Below, piece after piece: positions 33,601-45,100 of a stretch of DNA of 64,000 bases. Origin of the DNA: Deuterostichococcus epilithicus (lineage: Eukaryota > Chlorophyta > Trebouxiophyceae > Prasiolales > Stichococcaceae); contig JAVTLE010000003.1 in NCBI GenBank assembly GCA_033439295.1, forward strand, positions 2,480,001-2,544,000. Direction: 5' to 3'. The notes beneath the pieces were generated by a model. The model did not search any database and was not told the DNA's origin. It worked only from the letters and a program-made list of their open reading frames with translations. Positions within the stretch are counted from its first letter, which is position 1, and each line of letters starts with the position of its first letter. A program made the position numbers and the translations under genes.

Positions 33601-34744
33601 CAGCCAGCGTTCAGCAGCTTAAATAGAGGCCCCTCTTTTGCTGACAATGTTACCGCTGCACGCTGCAACTGATTCAGAACGTTTCCCATCCTGTGCAGGT
33701 CTACATGATGGACAAGCGGTTCCTGGACCCGCGGCGGCCCCGCAAGGCGGCGAAGGAGCTGACGCTCGCAGAGCAGGAGGAGCGCCTGGTGCCCTTCTCG
33801 CCGCTGCTGCCGCTGGCGCCGCAGCTGTACGCGTCCTACAGCCGCCGCGTCGCCCGCCTCGCAGGTGCATGTGCCTGTAGCCACTTTGTGTCGAGTACAA
33901 CAAGGACCCCAGCAGCTGGGAAGACAGCAGGCGGAGCGCCCCTTGTGCCCTGCTGCTGCCGCTGACGCCACAGCTCTTATTGCCGCACAAAGCCGCCATG
34001 TCACCCGCTTGGCGGGTGCATGCGCGGCAGCGAGCAAGGCAGCCAACGCGGAGCTGCAGCGGCTGCATGACGCAATCCTGCAAGGACGCGGCGGCAGCCA
34101 AGGCCGCCAAATGTGGACATGCGGCGGCGGCAGGCCGCGGTCTTGAAGAAGGCAGCGGCCGATGCGGAGCTGCGACGGCGGCAAGCCGCGGCCCTGGAGG
34201 AGGCGCCCTGATCTTCAACCGCCTCCTCCAGGACCGCAGCCTGCCGCCGTTGCAGCTCCGTGTTGGCGGCCTTGACTGCCGCAACCGCCCTCTCGTCCGC
34301 GTCATGCTGCCGCAGCTCTGCGCCGGCGTCCTTGGCTGCCGCCGCCTCCTCGTAGCCCGACTGATCGTGGCTGCTGCCTGAGCGTCCTGGTATGGCGCTC
34401 ACTCGCCGCGTCGCAAGGCTCTCGGCTCAGGCGCCGGGGTTCCCTCCCGCCGAGGAGCCCGGTCCAGGCTTTGGCTCCATCAGCTCCTTGGGTGCCCCCG
34501 TCCCACCGTCGGTGATTGCGCAGGCATCGCCACTGCGCCGGCGGCCATGGAGTCGACGAGCCATGTGCTGGCGCACGGGCTGGACCTGTTTTACACCCGC
34601 GTTGCTCCAGCGGCGAGCTTTGACGGCGTCGCCGACGACTTCCCCTTTGCGCTGCTGCTGCTGATCACCGGCGGCCTGGCGGGAGGCGCATACGTTCTCC
34701 GTGGCCTGGCTGCACGCCGGGATGTACGCCGCAAGTGGGAGTGA
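24614..34744 (+). CDS. EMC1: ER membrane protein complex subunit 1
   Basis: Largest EMC subunit, which helps insert tail-anchored and multipass proteins into the ER membrane. Twenty exons: 24614-24865, 25017-25361, 25585-25712, 25980-26076, 26311-26392, 26558-26716, 26841-27055, 27529-27647, 28086-28284, 28646-28778, 29045-29190, 29570-29677, 30159-30345, 30750-30886, 31334-31498, 31871-31954, 32248-32358, 32765-32875, 33699-33864, 34524-34744. Phases join throughout, about 1054 residues. A signal peptide (FAFLAAAALLPEASA) precedes the conserved EVDWHRQFVGQV and a beta-propeller lumenal domain with VATAASVVACLNLRDGDIVW. The C-terminal DUF1620 region holds RGITSKFVLLGTASDQ and MMDKRFLDPRRP. 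It ends HGLDLFYTRVAP, one membrane helix (FALLLLITGGLAGGAYVL) and a basic tail. Exon 7 adds a Thr/Pro-rich insert. Exons 8 and 9 need GC donors. One n lies at 30771. Confidence 0.92.
27171..27193 (+). repeat. Telomere-like motif in EMC1 intron
   Basis: CTCTAAACCCTAAACTCTAAA in the intron before exon 8; close to two CCCTAAA units. Confidence 0.75.
27833..28132 (+). repeat. ~120-bp tandem triplication at EMC1 exon 9 start
   Basis: Three head-to-tail copies with GCAG acceptors at 27841, 27965 and 28082 (offsets 124 and 117 bp). Each has a CGGCAG or TTGGCAG acceptor, then a GGTGCTGGCGATGCTG-like exon start and ACGGCGCTGCTGCAG. Only the third continues into the true exon; the first two run into CAGGGGCGCCGTCACTGCA and intron-like sequence. 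Confidence 0.9.
30633..30654 (+). repeat. TG dinucleotide microsatellite
   Basis: Eleven or so TG units in an EMC1 intron. Confidence 0.9.
32843..33111 (+). repeat. Tandem copies of EMC1 exon 18 end and donor
   Basis: The last 33 bp of exon 18 (32843-32875) recur almost exactly at 32960-32992 and more divergently at 33082-33111. Flanking intron sequence (GCACAGCTCAAA.ACAATG) is duplicated as well. The true copy is followed by GTACG, the second by GCACG and the third by GTAGG, so potential donors persist. Confidence 0.9.
33387..33470 (+). repeat. Decoy copy A of EMC1 exon 19
   Basis: About 84 bp closely match the start of exon 19 (33699 onward), including TACATGATG and CCGCGGCGGCCCCGCAAGGCGG. 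The acceptor CAG is lost (TGTGTACATG) and an in-frame TAG interrupts the frame. Confidence 0.9.
33531..33597 (+). repeat. Decoy copy B of EMC1 exon 19
   Basis: A more diverged copy of the exon 19 start. It retains an intact CCACAG acceptor, GTTTACATGG and a modified GGCGGAGTTCCCGGCCG tract, and reaches a stop in frame at 33619-33621. Confidence 0.75.
33938..34027 (+). repeat. Downstream copy of EMC1 exon 19 end and donor
   Basis: This repeats the 3' half of exon 19 with its donor (33788-33872): the CTGCTGCCGCTG.CGCC core, the AGCCGCC.TGTC.CCCGC tract and a GGTGCATG donor-like end. It lies in the following intron. Confidence 0.8.
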
Positions 34745-34762
34745 TGCTGGTGGAAGCAGGAA

Positions 34763-34897
34763 GTAGCATCGGGGCCTCCTGGCAGTCGCCAATGTCTTTG
34801 CCTTTGCACTGCTGTTGCTGACCGCCGGGGTTCTGTTGCACGGCGCATGCATGCTCTGGAACCTGGCGTGGCACCGCATGGCGTGCCGCATGTGAAA
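34763..34897 (+). pseudogene. Decayed copy of EMC1 C-terminal exon
   Basis: Just after the EMC1 stop there is a stretch resembling the last part of exon 20: FAFALLLLTAG against FPFALLLLITG, then a similar hydrophobic and basic run ending in TGA. It is best explained as a degenerate tandem duplicate of the coding end of EMC1 lying in its 3' untranslated region. Confidence 0.65.
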
Positions 34898-35582
34898 GGG
34901 GGGAGACGGGGGTGCGGGAGGGGTGATGCAAGCAGGCAGATGGTGGCGTAAGCGGGAGACGTGGCGCCAGGGGGAACGTTATCCAGTAGCGCTGCGGTGC
35001 AAATGGTATGGGGCATGGCATGAGGCTGCATCAGCCCTGGTGGCCTACGGCAGGCAGGGGCTGGCGGCTGTTTGCTTGCTTGGCCTTCAAAGCCTAGGTC
35101 CCCAGCAGGGACTTGCCCTGCTAGCTGGAGCGCAGCTTGACGGTGTGATTCTGCTCGACAAGTGCTTAAACAGTAGCAGTTGATGATGCACCATTGCATC
35201 GGTGTCGGCACAGCAGGTGCCGGTGCGTGACCCTGGACGATCTGCCTGAGGTCAGGAGGTGTTTGCTATTCGTTGAAGGAAGCTCTGAAGGGTCACACAG
35301 ACAATACAGCTGACTGCCCAACAAACAAATGCACTTGACAATGAAAGCTTTGAATATGGACGGACAATGGCGGACAAGCATATACCCAATGCACGTGCGA
35401 CTTTCTGGCAGTTGATGCCAACCACCGGTATGAAGCTTTAGGCCTGACGGAGCATCATAATGTCCTATACGGGAACCACGATTGATACCTTGTACAAATA
35501 AACACTGCATTATGCTCTCGTATACAGTGGAGGCGCAGGGCCTTGACACTGCTGTGGTGATGGAAGTATTGCAGTGAGCCAT
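34898..35582. other. Convergent 3' region EMC1 / AUX1-like
   Basis: Non-coding space between two converging genes. No exon, RNA gene or clear TGTAA signal was identified. Confidence 0.45.
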
Positions 35583-38500
35583 TTAGGCGCTGCACTGGTA
35601 GCATCTGCAAGATAAAGAGTCCGCTCAGGCCAGCTACATCCTGCCTCTGCACTGCGGGAGGTTGCATGCGCCGCCATGGTTGTGATGGCACATGGTGCAA
35701 GCAGAATTACCTTGGGAACACACCGAACTTGTGTGCATTGTGGATGATCGACTGCAATCGTCATACAAACCAAGTCACTGGTTCGTCTGGAACATGGAAC
35801 ATTGAATGGCGAAGCGAGTGCAATCTGTCATATACAGCAACCATAATCCAGCCGTGCGCAGAGTAGAGTGGTGATGCACAGTGAACATTGAGCCACCTTG
35901 ACGTTGTAGAAGATGCCGAAGCCTGTAAAAGCGACGAGGTTGAAGGCCGTGAAGAGGATATTGACCGCAAAGACCGGCTTCCATCCCCACTTCGCAAGGA
36001 TCCTGCGGGCAAAACACGAGCCGCTGATGCTGGAAGCTGCCACAAACCCCTGCACGCGGTCCTCAAGTGCCGAAATCGCTGATCACACATCGCAAACTGC
36101 AAGCTACAATGAGACTCTGGTTTGCGTGTCAACATTGCAAGCCGTAGAATGCATACCCTGGCGGCTTGACGGGCGCATTCCTGCGGTTCTCTTCGTAGCT
36201 GTAGTACCAGTTGAACAGGGTGCAGGGGATCAGAAAGCCAATGATGGGCCCTGCGAACGTCGCATACAAGGCAGCAAGCCGTCAAAGAAAGAGCTCCCGC
36301 ACACCAGGTCCATTGGAAGTGTGCAGCCCTGATACAGGCCCACGCGAGGAACTGCTGCACATGTAGCGCTGCCGCACCTGTGATGGCGGCGAACAGTGAG
36401 TTGATGGTCGAGTAGAACGGAATCAGCACCCCTGCAAAAGCAACCGAAATGAAGTGCTGTTAGGCGAATGAGACACAGACACTTGTAGTGCCTCCGCGCC
36501 TCTCGTTAAGCCAGTGCTGAGTAACCCTTATGTATGTGGTCGGTCACACTCAGGGCAGCACAGAGGCAGCATTAATGCTTGGTATCGCGACTGCATCACC
36601 TCTCCAATACAGGCCCGCATAGCTGATGACATGATGCTTAACATGAGAGTTAGGTGGAAAGATTGTGCTTGCGGTTTGATCCTCGTGGAAAGGTCTCACC
36701 GACAAACCAGATGAGCACAGCGATGGGCAGGCGGGACGGCAGCCGGATCCAATATGGCTTGGTGTGCGTGTGGATGGCCTTTTCCCACCTGCGGGTAGAT
36801 GGGTCGAGCTGTTTGTGCATGAGAGTGGACGACCTGAACGTTGTGGTGGTTGCTCTCGAGTACTAGGTGGAAGCATGTGTAAGTTCTTGCATGCATACGC
36901 CGGCATGCCTATGTCAAGTGCTGACAGAGAATCCGCTGAGAATAGTACAAGGAAGAGGCGGTTCGAAGGCTCACATGTAAAGAAGCGGCGTGACGTAGAG
37001 GCTCCATGCGATGAACTGCAGTCCAATGTCTTGTCTCATTCCCGATGAAATTAACAAGGCATGTAAAGTCTAACAGTCATCACCCTTACGAGTGCCTCTC
37101 AGCAGTCATCAGATGTGGCCGCTGCTGCACAGCTGCACACATGCTGCCACCATTGTGGGGCATGAGCACCACACCTGGTGGATGATCATCAGCCACACGG
37201 AGACCTTCTTGACCGTGGTGACTGGCAGCAGTCCAAATACGTTGTCTGCGCGATAGGCCGCACGCTATTGTGATGGGGCATCTGCCATGGTGCCGCCGAA
37301 CACTGAGTGCTTCCAAACAGTCAGTCATGTTGCGCAGACCGGCCCAGACACCTAATATGCAGACAAGCGACTGCAGGGATGACACTCAGACACCCGCATC
37401 TCTGGCGGTCATCACAACTACGCAGCGAACTGAAACAGGGCATTTGCGATAACGCACCATTGACAGGAATCTCCTCTGGGTACGCAAGGTTCACAGCAAT
37501 GCTGTGTGGCACTGTCAGCACGTAAGAGTACCTGCAGCATCATTCACATGAATTGCAGTGGATAAATTGTCGAACTGGACATCTCCTCACAGGGCTCTGG
37601 CTGCAGTGCACGAACAAAAAACAAGCCATCTAATGGGACTGTTATACTCACAGAAAGCCAATGGTGAACGCAATGTCGTATTTCTTGCTTTGTTGCATCG
37701 CATCCACCATCTCTCTGCGCAAAGATGGCCGCAGTTGCATCTCACAAGTGCAATACTGTGCAGGTCTGCACATTGCACTTGATTGCAACTGCTGAGCTGC
37801 AGATCAAAGGAAAACATGCATGCTCGAGGTCCCTGGCCAACAACGCAAGCTTGGATGGGCAGCAGTGGATATTTATGGCACAGACATTGTTCTGAAAGAC
37901 GAACGGTGACGCACAGCGCATTGGAGTGGCCGCCGGATGCCAAAGTTGAGGCACCAATGAAGAAGCCTTGCAGGCTGACTGGGCTGAACTGCGCAAGGCT
38001 CGGCTTGGAGCCAGCAGCTATTGCGGTCCCCAGAATGTAGCTGGGCGCCAGAGACGGAAAGCATACATCCTCAGCGGTTTTGCGAAACGACTGCTGAGCA
38101 TTTCCTGGTGTGGACTTCACCATGGTATATAGACATCCTAGCCAGCGAGCAGTAGAGGGATGCCTGGACAAAGCGAGTGCACGCACAATTCTGTGAAGGT
38201 GGTGCCAATAAGGCCGATGATGTTCAATACACGGAAGTGGCGAAAGGTTGGCACTGTAGACACGAGAGGCATCATGTCAATGAGGAAGTGCCGCGGTCAT
38301 GCGACGCTGGCAGACATTGTCGCGCATCCTAGTTAAGCAGCTTCAAACTCTCGTAATGGCGGCATACAGATCGTGTGCAGCTTCAGCACATTCTCAGATC
38401 ACATAGTCAGAACGGCGATGCAACATAGATATGTACACGTCCTGCCCATTACAGCGCACCAAAACTGAAGGCCACCAGAGCAGCGCCAAAGTACAGCTCG

Positions 38501-40997
38501 TACGCCCTGCCAGACAGCAGAACTGACGAGGCTCATGGCAGTGCAACAGCTCCAGTGTGCATTCATTTGCGCCAAAGGCAAAGCCTGAAGCACAATGTTG
38601 CCGTATACACAAGTCCAAGATCCGCATTATGACTGCATTCAGTCGGAAAGACACTGCCAGCACTTGCCTTTTAGAATGCGATTTGTTGATGCTGTACAGG
38701 TTGCCCGCGGATGCCACGACCTGCGCGCAACGCATGGGCGAAATAATTTTTGCACTATTCAGCCGCAACGGCTCAGATTGCATATGCGGTGCGATCTGAA
38801 AACTTGTGCAGACGAAACTTGATTTTTCTTTGCCAGTTGCACGTGCAGCGCCAAATCACACCTGGGCAATGCCTGTCCCGAAGAGGCTCAGCCCTACGAG
38901 GAATTGGCCAACGATTCTGACGGTGATGCCAAAACGACGGCCGCCGAGTCGCTCAGCCATATGGCCCACGACTTCATGGAATCTGCACCAACACCCAATA
39001 ACTTATTGCGCATCTTGCATGCAGCAGCTGCTACAGCGCACTGTCCGTGCGTCTCTACTCACGGCTTGGATGACAGAAAGCGCTCGGCGCGAACATCGTG
39101 GCGGTGGTACGTAGCCTTGTGCTACGCTCGGCAGCTTTTATGCATGATCGTCAGGAAAAACGACGTGTGAGCATAGGTAGAGCAGTCATTATGAATTCGC
39201 ACTGGCTGACTGTGCGGCGGACGCCTCCCTCCTCCCACCATGTGCCGACCTTGATCTGCAGCAAATGAGAACACAATGAAATGCATGTAGGTGCCACTGA
39301 GCCTCCTCGCTCAAGTGGTTATGTGAAGCACACGGCAGCTGGTGATGGATGCAATGACGGCATTGGGCACCACATTTGGCCAGAGGTTCAAGCAGGCTCG
39401 TACCATGTAGTTTTTGCGTTCCTGCACGTCACAAGCACCATCAGACTGCTGAAGCAATCTCGAAGACGAGGGACAGGTTGGCTAGAACTGGACGTCCATT
39501 AAGGAATGACATGCAATCGAGAAGCACCCTAGGCACCAGCACATAGCACTGAATGCAATTTCGCATCAGGCTCACCAAGTAGAAAAGGATCAAGATGCAC
39601 CTGCAAGTCAGAAAGTGCCAGAGTTCAGTCTCGCCTGCTCAATGTAGATGTGGTTACGACTGCCCTCATGATTCGTGTATCCCGCAGGGCAGCTGTAGCC
39701 ATACACGCAAGTTGCAAGACTGCATACAAATGCGATGTCCTGCTGTAATGCGATGTCCTGCTGTGATGCGACACGATCGAAGCCTGCTTCATGCAAATTA
39801 CTTTGTGGGTTTGAACCTGAGGAATCTCACATTGTCCAAACATTCCACACCCCCGCGATGACCTCCATTATGACACCCGCTGTGATTCCTGTAAGGTACA
39901 TCTGGTGCGGCCACACCAGCATGACTTGACCCTGCACATGAAGACCTTCATGAAAGTCGGGGCCTTTGATGGATTTAGGACTACTTGGGCACTGTCACCG
40001 GCCATCACAATAAGCAAAGGTGGTACAACTCACGATCTGAGCCATGGCGACCGTCAGGACAGCGTCCATGACCGTGTGACCCTGCAGCGTGCCAATCCGT
40101 CACGTAGGGCATTTCTGCTATGATCCACGGATCCAGTGAGCTAGACATGTCGCTTCATGATATCGACACCTTGCAAAGCTTCCTAGTTATGCTGTTGCAC
40201 GCGAGTCAGAACGAGCCCCGATGCTTCATGTGGGTACTCGCAACATTGCGCAGTACGTCCTGTGGCGTTGACACGGAGACATGTACCAACAGAGCCACTT
40301 TTCTTGCGGCACCTCTGTGCAGAGGCGCCGCCATCCGTCGAGCGTCGCCATGTCACCGAGTCTGCGCGTATGATTGACCAAGATATACTGTCCTAATTTC
40401 TAACCATGTGTATTTCTGCACATGCTGTTGTCGGTTCGAGTTTTGGCAATTACTGAAATCATTCTGTCGTGTCGCACCTGAGCGGTGGGATCTGAAAGCC
40501 CCCAATAGCGCCGCGCACAGCGGCGGCGGGCTTCTCTGTGACATCTGCGATTTATGCATCCTACAGTCAGCCGGCCACAAGGCTTGGCAGGTGATGTCTT
40601 AGCATTGTGGCCGCACGCAAGCGGGCGGCCGATGCAGGCTCTCTCGTATTACGTAGGTACCGTCGCTCAGCTAATTTTCTGAATCATTCTTCATCCGCTA
40701 GCGAGGGCCGGCAAGAAATGACCAATATTGACAGCAGGAGCAGAAGATGTACGGCTGTTTAATGATGGTGCTCGACTCACCCTCGTCGTGGATGTGACAT
40801 CGCTTGTCCAAGACGATGCAAATCTACTGGTCGCACATTTCGAGCGAGAGGAGCTCGTTACTCACGATCACGCAGGTTCGCTCACCGGGCTGCGCCGTCT
40901 TGAGCTCCAGGTCGGCATAATAACCTGCGGCCTCGCCGAGCTCCGTGCTGACAGCCGAGTCGTGAGTCTGCAGGTGTAGCTTGCCCTCGCTGGCCAT
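35583..40997 (-). CDS. AUX1-like: AUX1/LAX-like auxin/amino-acid permease
   Basis: Proton-coupled membrane permease of the AAAP superfamily; plant AUX1/LAX members import auxin. Exons: 40886-40997, 40478-40544, 40313-40361, 40034-40081, 39831-39931, 39576-39600, 39404-39421, 39203-39255, 38862-38982, 38668-38720, 38460-38506, 38187-38253, 37915-38040, 37652-37714, 37458-37531, 37175-37245, 36975-37015, 36700-36788, 36378-36431, 36157-36250, 35897-36002, 35711-35751, 35583-35604. Phases join, giving about 513 residues; plant AUX1 has about 485. Blocks align with AUX1 along its length: GHTVMDAVLTVAMAQI (WHGGSVYDAWFSCASNQV), VVASAGNLYSINKSHSKR (IACASNIYYINDRLDKR), YVLTVPHSIAVNLAY, SRLPIAVLIWFV, STINSLFAAITG, and a terminal CYQCSA after KFGVFPR. 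Exon 3 (40313-40361) rests on phase alone. One donor is AAG|GCAAGT. Auxin as substrate in an alga is unproven. Confidence 0.86.
39730..39765. repeat. 18-bp tandem pair in AUX1-like intron
   Basis: ATGCGATGTCCTGCTGTA and ATGCGATGTCCTGCTGTG lie head to tail, with a third partial start following. Confidence 0.85.
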
Positions 40998-42175
40998 CGT
41001 GTCGCGCGGTCGACCTCCTTCGCAGCTGGAGGGCCAATGATCAGGTTATTAGTAAATGCTGGCGAAAACACGCACCATGAGCTAGTCGTCACACGAACCG
41101 CTCTGAGATATCGACAAAGACAGTCTTGCTATTCAGGAAGCCAAGCGCATAGTACGAAACATGCAGACGTAGAGGCGTTGCACGTTGTGTACTTCCTCGG
41201 AAGGGGAGGAAAATATTTGACCTCCCAAGAAAAACGTGCCACCGCACGTGCCACGACTGAGCACGTGCCTCATGAACTAAGAACTCGATGCTGCACGAAG
41301 TCATTCCAGCGTATACTCCTGGGCAAGCCAGTCCGCTTAGCAGCTGCCGCAACTCAAAGAAGCGTCTCAAGCTCATCGGCCTGTAAGCCAACTTTATTCA
41401 GGTAAGTGAAAGCGATGAGCCATTTGCACATCGTCGCGTCAAAAGCTCTCTCGTTACGCTTTGCGCTAGTTAGCAGCCGCATGCATTTGATGCGCTGAGC
41501 AGTCCCAGAAAGATCGCTGCCCGCGGCTCTCTAGGGTTGCCCCAGCTTTTTACCTATGAGTCATCACAAAAACACAAACAAATACACAGTCTTGGTACAC
41601 TTGCAGCAGGCTCCTGCTGCTAGAGGCACTGTGACTGCTGATTGACAGCATTTCCATTCATGGGCGGCCTTTGAGGCCGCGTGAATGCGTAGGGCTGCGG
41701 TCGGCTGCAGATGTCCTGTCGGACTTGCGCGAAGCTACCTGTGTGTCCCGAGAGTGATTCATCCCCTCCACTGTTTCGAGAATCGGAAACGACGGTGCTA
41801 TGAGATCACGCGGCAAGCCCGCTGGCAGCAGTGCACGGCACACCCACCTCTTGCGTGGTGTTGTGGCACATTCACGGCGACAACTTGGCGCAGTGAACTT
41901 GCAGCAGCCGACATCGACGTCCATAGCATGATCTATCTCGATGTACATGTCGATAGTTTCACTCTCTATACCGTGTTCTCGATGGGCAAGGCGAGTGCGA
42001 TTTGGCACATAAGTGCACTGCGTGCATGCCCAGTAGGGCTCAGGACGGCGCACCCTCGCTCATCCAGTTTGAGGTAGCTTTCACGCAATATTGCAGGTCT
42101 CTATGATGAAAGGTATCATCCATGGGATTATGTATCACGTTCTGTGTAGGAACCGCCTTCTGCTGCCGTTCCATC
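40998..42175. promoter_or_regulatory. Divergent promoter region, AUX1-like / TauD-like
   Basis: About 1.2 kb between two outward-facing start codons, AT-richer than the flanking exons. No supported exon was found; the open frames lack family resemblance. Specific promoter elements were not identified. Confidence 0.45.
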
Positions 42176-45100
42176 ATGGCCGCTGCTGTCGCATCGCCCG
42201 TGCTGGTTGGCGCAACAGCGCCTGCCAAGAGTGCGGACTTCGACTACCAGCGCTACCAGGACAAGATCAAAGAGTACGTCGTAAAGGTGCGGCTCCCTCA
42301 CATGTATGCACCTGTCGCCGCCACGAGTGCCGTGACGTCGCAGAGGTTTTGCATTGCTGTAGGCGGCGCGGGCTGCAGCCGCTCCTGCACCTGGTGATCC
42401 TGCTTTGCATGGCACTAGACAACATTCAGCTGCCGGTACCGTCCTGAAAATTGTGCCCGCCTGTGATTTGTGTACGCAGGCCGAGAGCTTCAAGCTGAAG
42501 CCTAACCCAGAAGTCGCAGCCACCGTCAAGTGCGAGCATGCTGTGCTGTGTTAAGCCTGCCCGTGACGTGATTTCCTGGTGATGGCAGCTTTAAAAGCAT
42601 ATCATGACGACTCTTTCAGAGGCGCACTGCATTCGGCAGCTGCGCTGGCGGCAGGAAGTGATGAGGAGCTGTCACGTTTTGGCGCTTTTTACTTGCCATG
42701 GCTATAGTGAGTAAGCTTCCCCAGCATGATGCACATAGCATAGATGTGATGTTGCGCATGCAGGCACTCGGGGCCGCAGGGCAAGGTGGAGCCGCTGACC
42801 ATCATCGACGACCCAGCGGACTGGAAGGCGGTCGACTGGCAGGGGCGTGAGGATGATTACACTTACTACTTCACCGATGAGGTAGACCCCTTCGGGTCTC
42901 GAACTCCATAGGGTTCGACTGCCTGTTGTTCCTCTCCTGATCCAGCCCGCAAAGTGTACTGCATGTCAGAGAGGCATCCTGCTTGCCTCAACATGCGACA
43001 GGACTGGCAGGGGCGGCGTATTGGATCATCGATGCATTTGGACACCAGATGCAACGCTTTGACAAGTCAACATTTTTTGTCAACACATCGCAATGCTTTC
43101 ACCCACCATCAACCCTGGCATCTGGACGACGGCGCAGGACACGCAGGAGCTGCTGGCAGCCGTGAAGAAGCTGAAGGACCGTGGCGTCGAGTCCGAGGAC
43201 GATATTCTCGCGGTGCGCGCCATGCATAGGACTCCTGTTTGCATCGCCACTGCGAGCACGCTTCAGTGCGGCTTGGACCTGCCAATGTGACACTGCCACA
43301 TATGGCAGCATGAGCTTCCAGTGCATGAAGTGATGTCTGTGCGAGCTCTAAGCATTGCAGGGCATGGCCAGCACGAGTGCCCTTGCAGGCGGGTGCCAAC
43401 TGTGTCTCCGTTTAGCATCCGGGCAAGCACGACAGGACAGGTTTGCCAAGTCGGACGTCGCTCCCCCAGGACCCCCTCTGCTGCATGCGCAGCTCACCGC
43501 GGAGGACTTCGAGCTGTCGAGCCTCGCGCCTAAGCTTCGGGCGCTGGGCAAGGAAGTCAGTCAGGGCAAGGGGTTCCATCTGGTGCGGCGCTTCCCCGTG
43601 GAGGCCTTTGCCAGGGACCGCGTCGGGCTGGTGCTGGCCTTCTGGGCGCTGGGCATCCACCTCGGCAGACCGCTGGTGCGCCTTCCTACTTCTGCATCTG
43701 GTCCTGTGCGCCCTGGTGTGGTGTGCTAGGAGACGAACACCGCGAAATGCACATGTGCAGTGTCGGCCTACTCACCCGGGATTGCCTGGTGCCTCCTCTA
43801 CATTAGCTGGCGGTCCCCGTGCCATGCACCTGCGGCTCCTCTGTGCAGTAGCCTGTGTACAAACATGCACCATGCCATCCATGGTGACTGATGGACAGCA
43901 TATTTGGAAGCGAGTGCAGGTGTCGCAGACTGACTACAAGGAGGACGGCACGGTCTTCGGCTCCGTGCTCAACCACGTCACCGACGGCCGCTGGGCTACA
44001 GGTGCTTCTGCCCCACTTGCGTTGATTGCCTGACACGGTGCATAAATCGCCCTGACATATGCAGAAACTTGGGCTTTGATGCGCATGCCGCCAGGTGGGC
44101 TGCCGCCTGCTGTGCAGTGCTTCCAGCCTTATGCACTCTACATGCACGGGTGTCAGAGCGGACCGTTTGACTGGCGCACCTGAGCTCTTGGTCCTTTCCT
44201 GCCCGCAGTGCACAGCTCGTCCATCACGCCGCCGCTGCCCAAGCGCAGCACTGAGGACGCCACCGGCTTCAAGTTCGATCGCAACCGGCTATCTTTCCAC
44301 TCCGATCAGGTGAGCCTGCTGGCCACCTTCTAAAACGGCCTGTCCTGTCATAACATCAGGCTGCGAGGCGCTGGGCCTCTGTGCAATCAGTTTCAGCTGG
44401 CTGGCGCACTTGCATCCCCCATGTGAGGCTTGTCAGCATGGCTCATCATCCAAGGTGGCGCTGTTGTAGCATTGGACTGTGCCTGCGCCCCAGAAGAACG
44501 ACAATAGAAACAATGGCCGGCGTGAGAAACTTACGAACGTGTGCGGGCTGCAGGGTGCCACTGACCTGATTGCGCTGCTGTCCATCAGCAAAGCCAAGGA
44601 GGGCGGCGAGTCCAAGTGCGCCGCTGCTGACCTGCTCGTTTCTGTTGTTGTGAGACCGATCTATGAAAATGGCGCGTGCCCCGACCATCCTTCATAGAAG
44701 CATTGGATTTGTCAGTCGACACTCAAGCTCGAACCAGTCGCTCGTCAGCGTCCTGGCGCTCAAGTGACAAGAGAGTTTGTGATGTTGACGGCGCAGGTGG
44801 GTGTCCTCAATCGCCATCCATAACGAGCTGCTTCGCCAGGGACGCAAGGCGAGTGTTCTTCTGTCACACACTGCATTTGCAGACGCCTGTGCACTGTGAC
44901 CGCGTGCACAACAAGAGAGAACCTGCAATTACAGCCCATACAGTACCCCCGCCACCATTCGAGCGGCATCATCAAATAATAGCTCTGTTTCTCACTTGTT
45001 GACATTCGATTATTCCAACTGCTTGCAGGACCTCGTCGAGGTGCTGTCCAAGCCCAACACCTGGTACACGGCGTTGAAGCACGACCAAGCGGCATACAAG

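Noticed and set aside
33865-34523. Extra EMC1 coding exon
   Set aside because: Similarity is to exon 19 itself; direct joining of 33864 to 34524 restores the conserved RLAGIATAPAAMEST.
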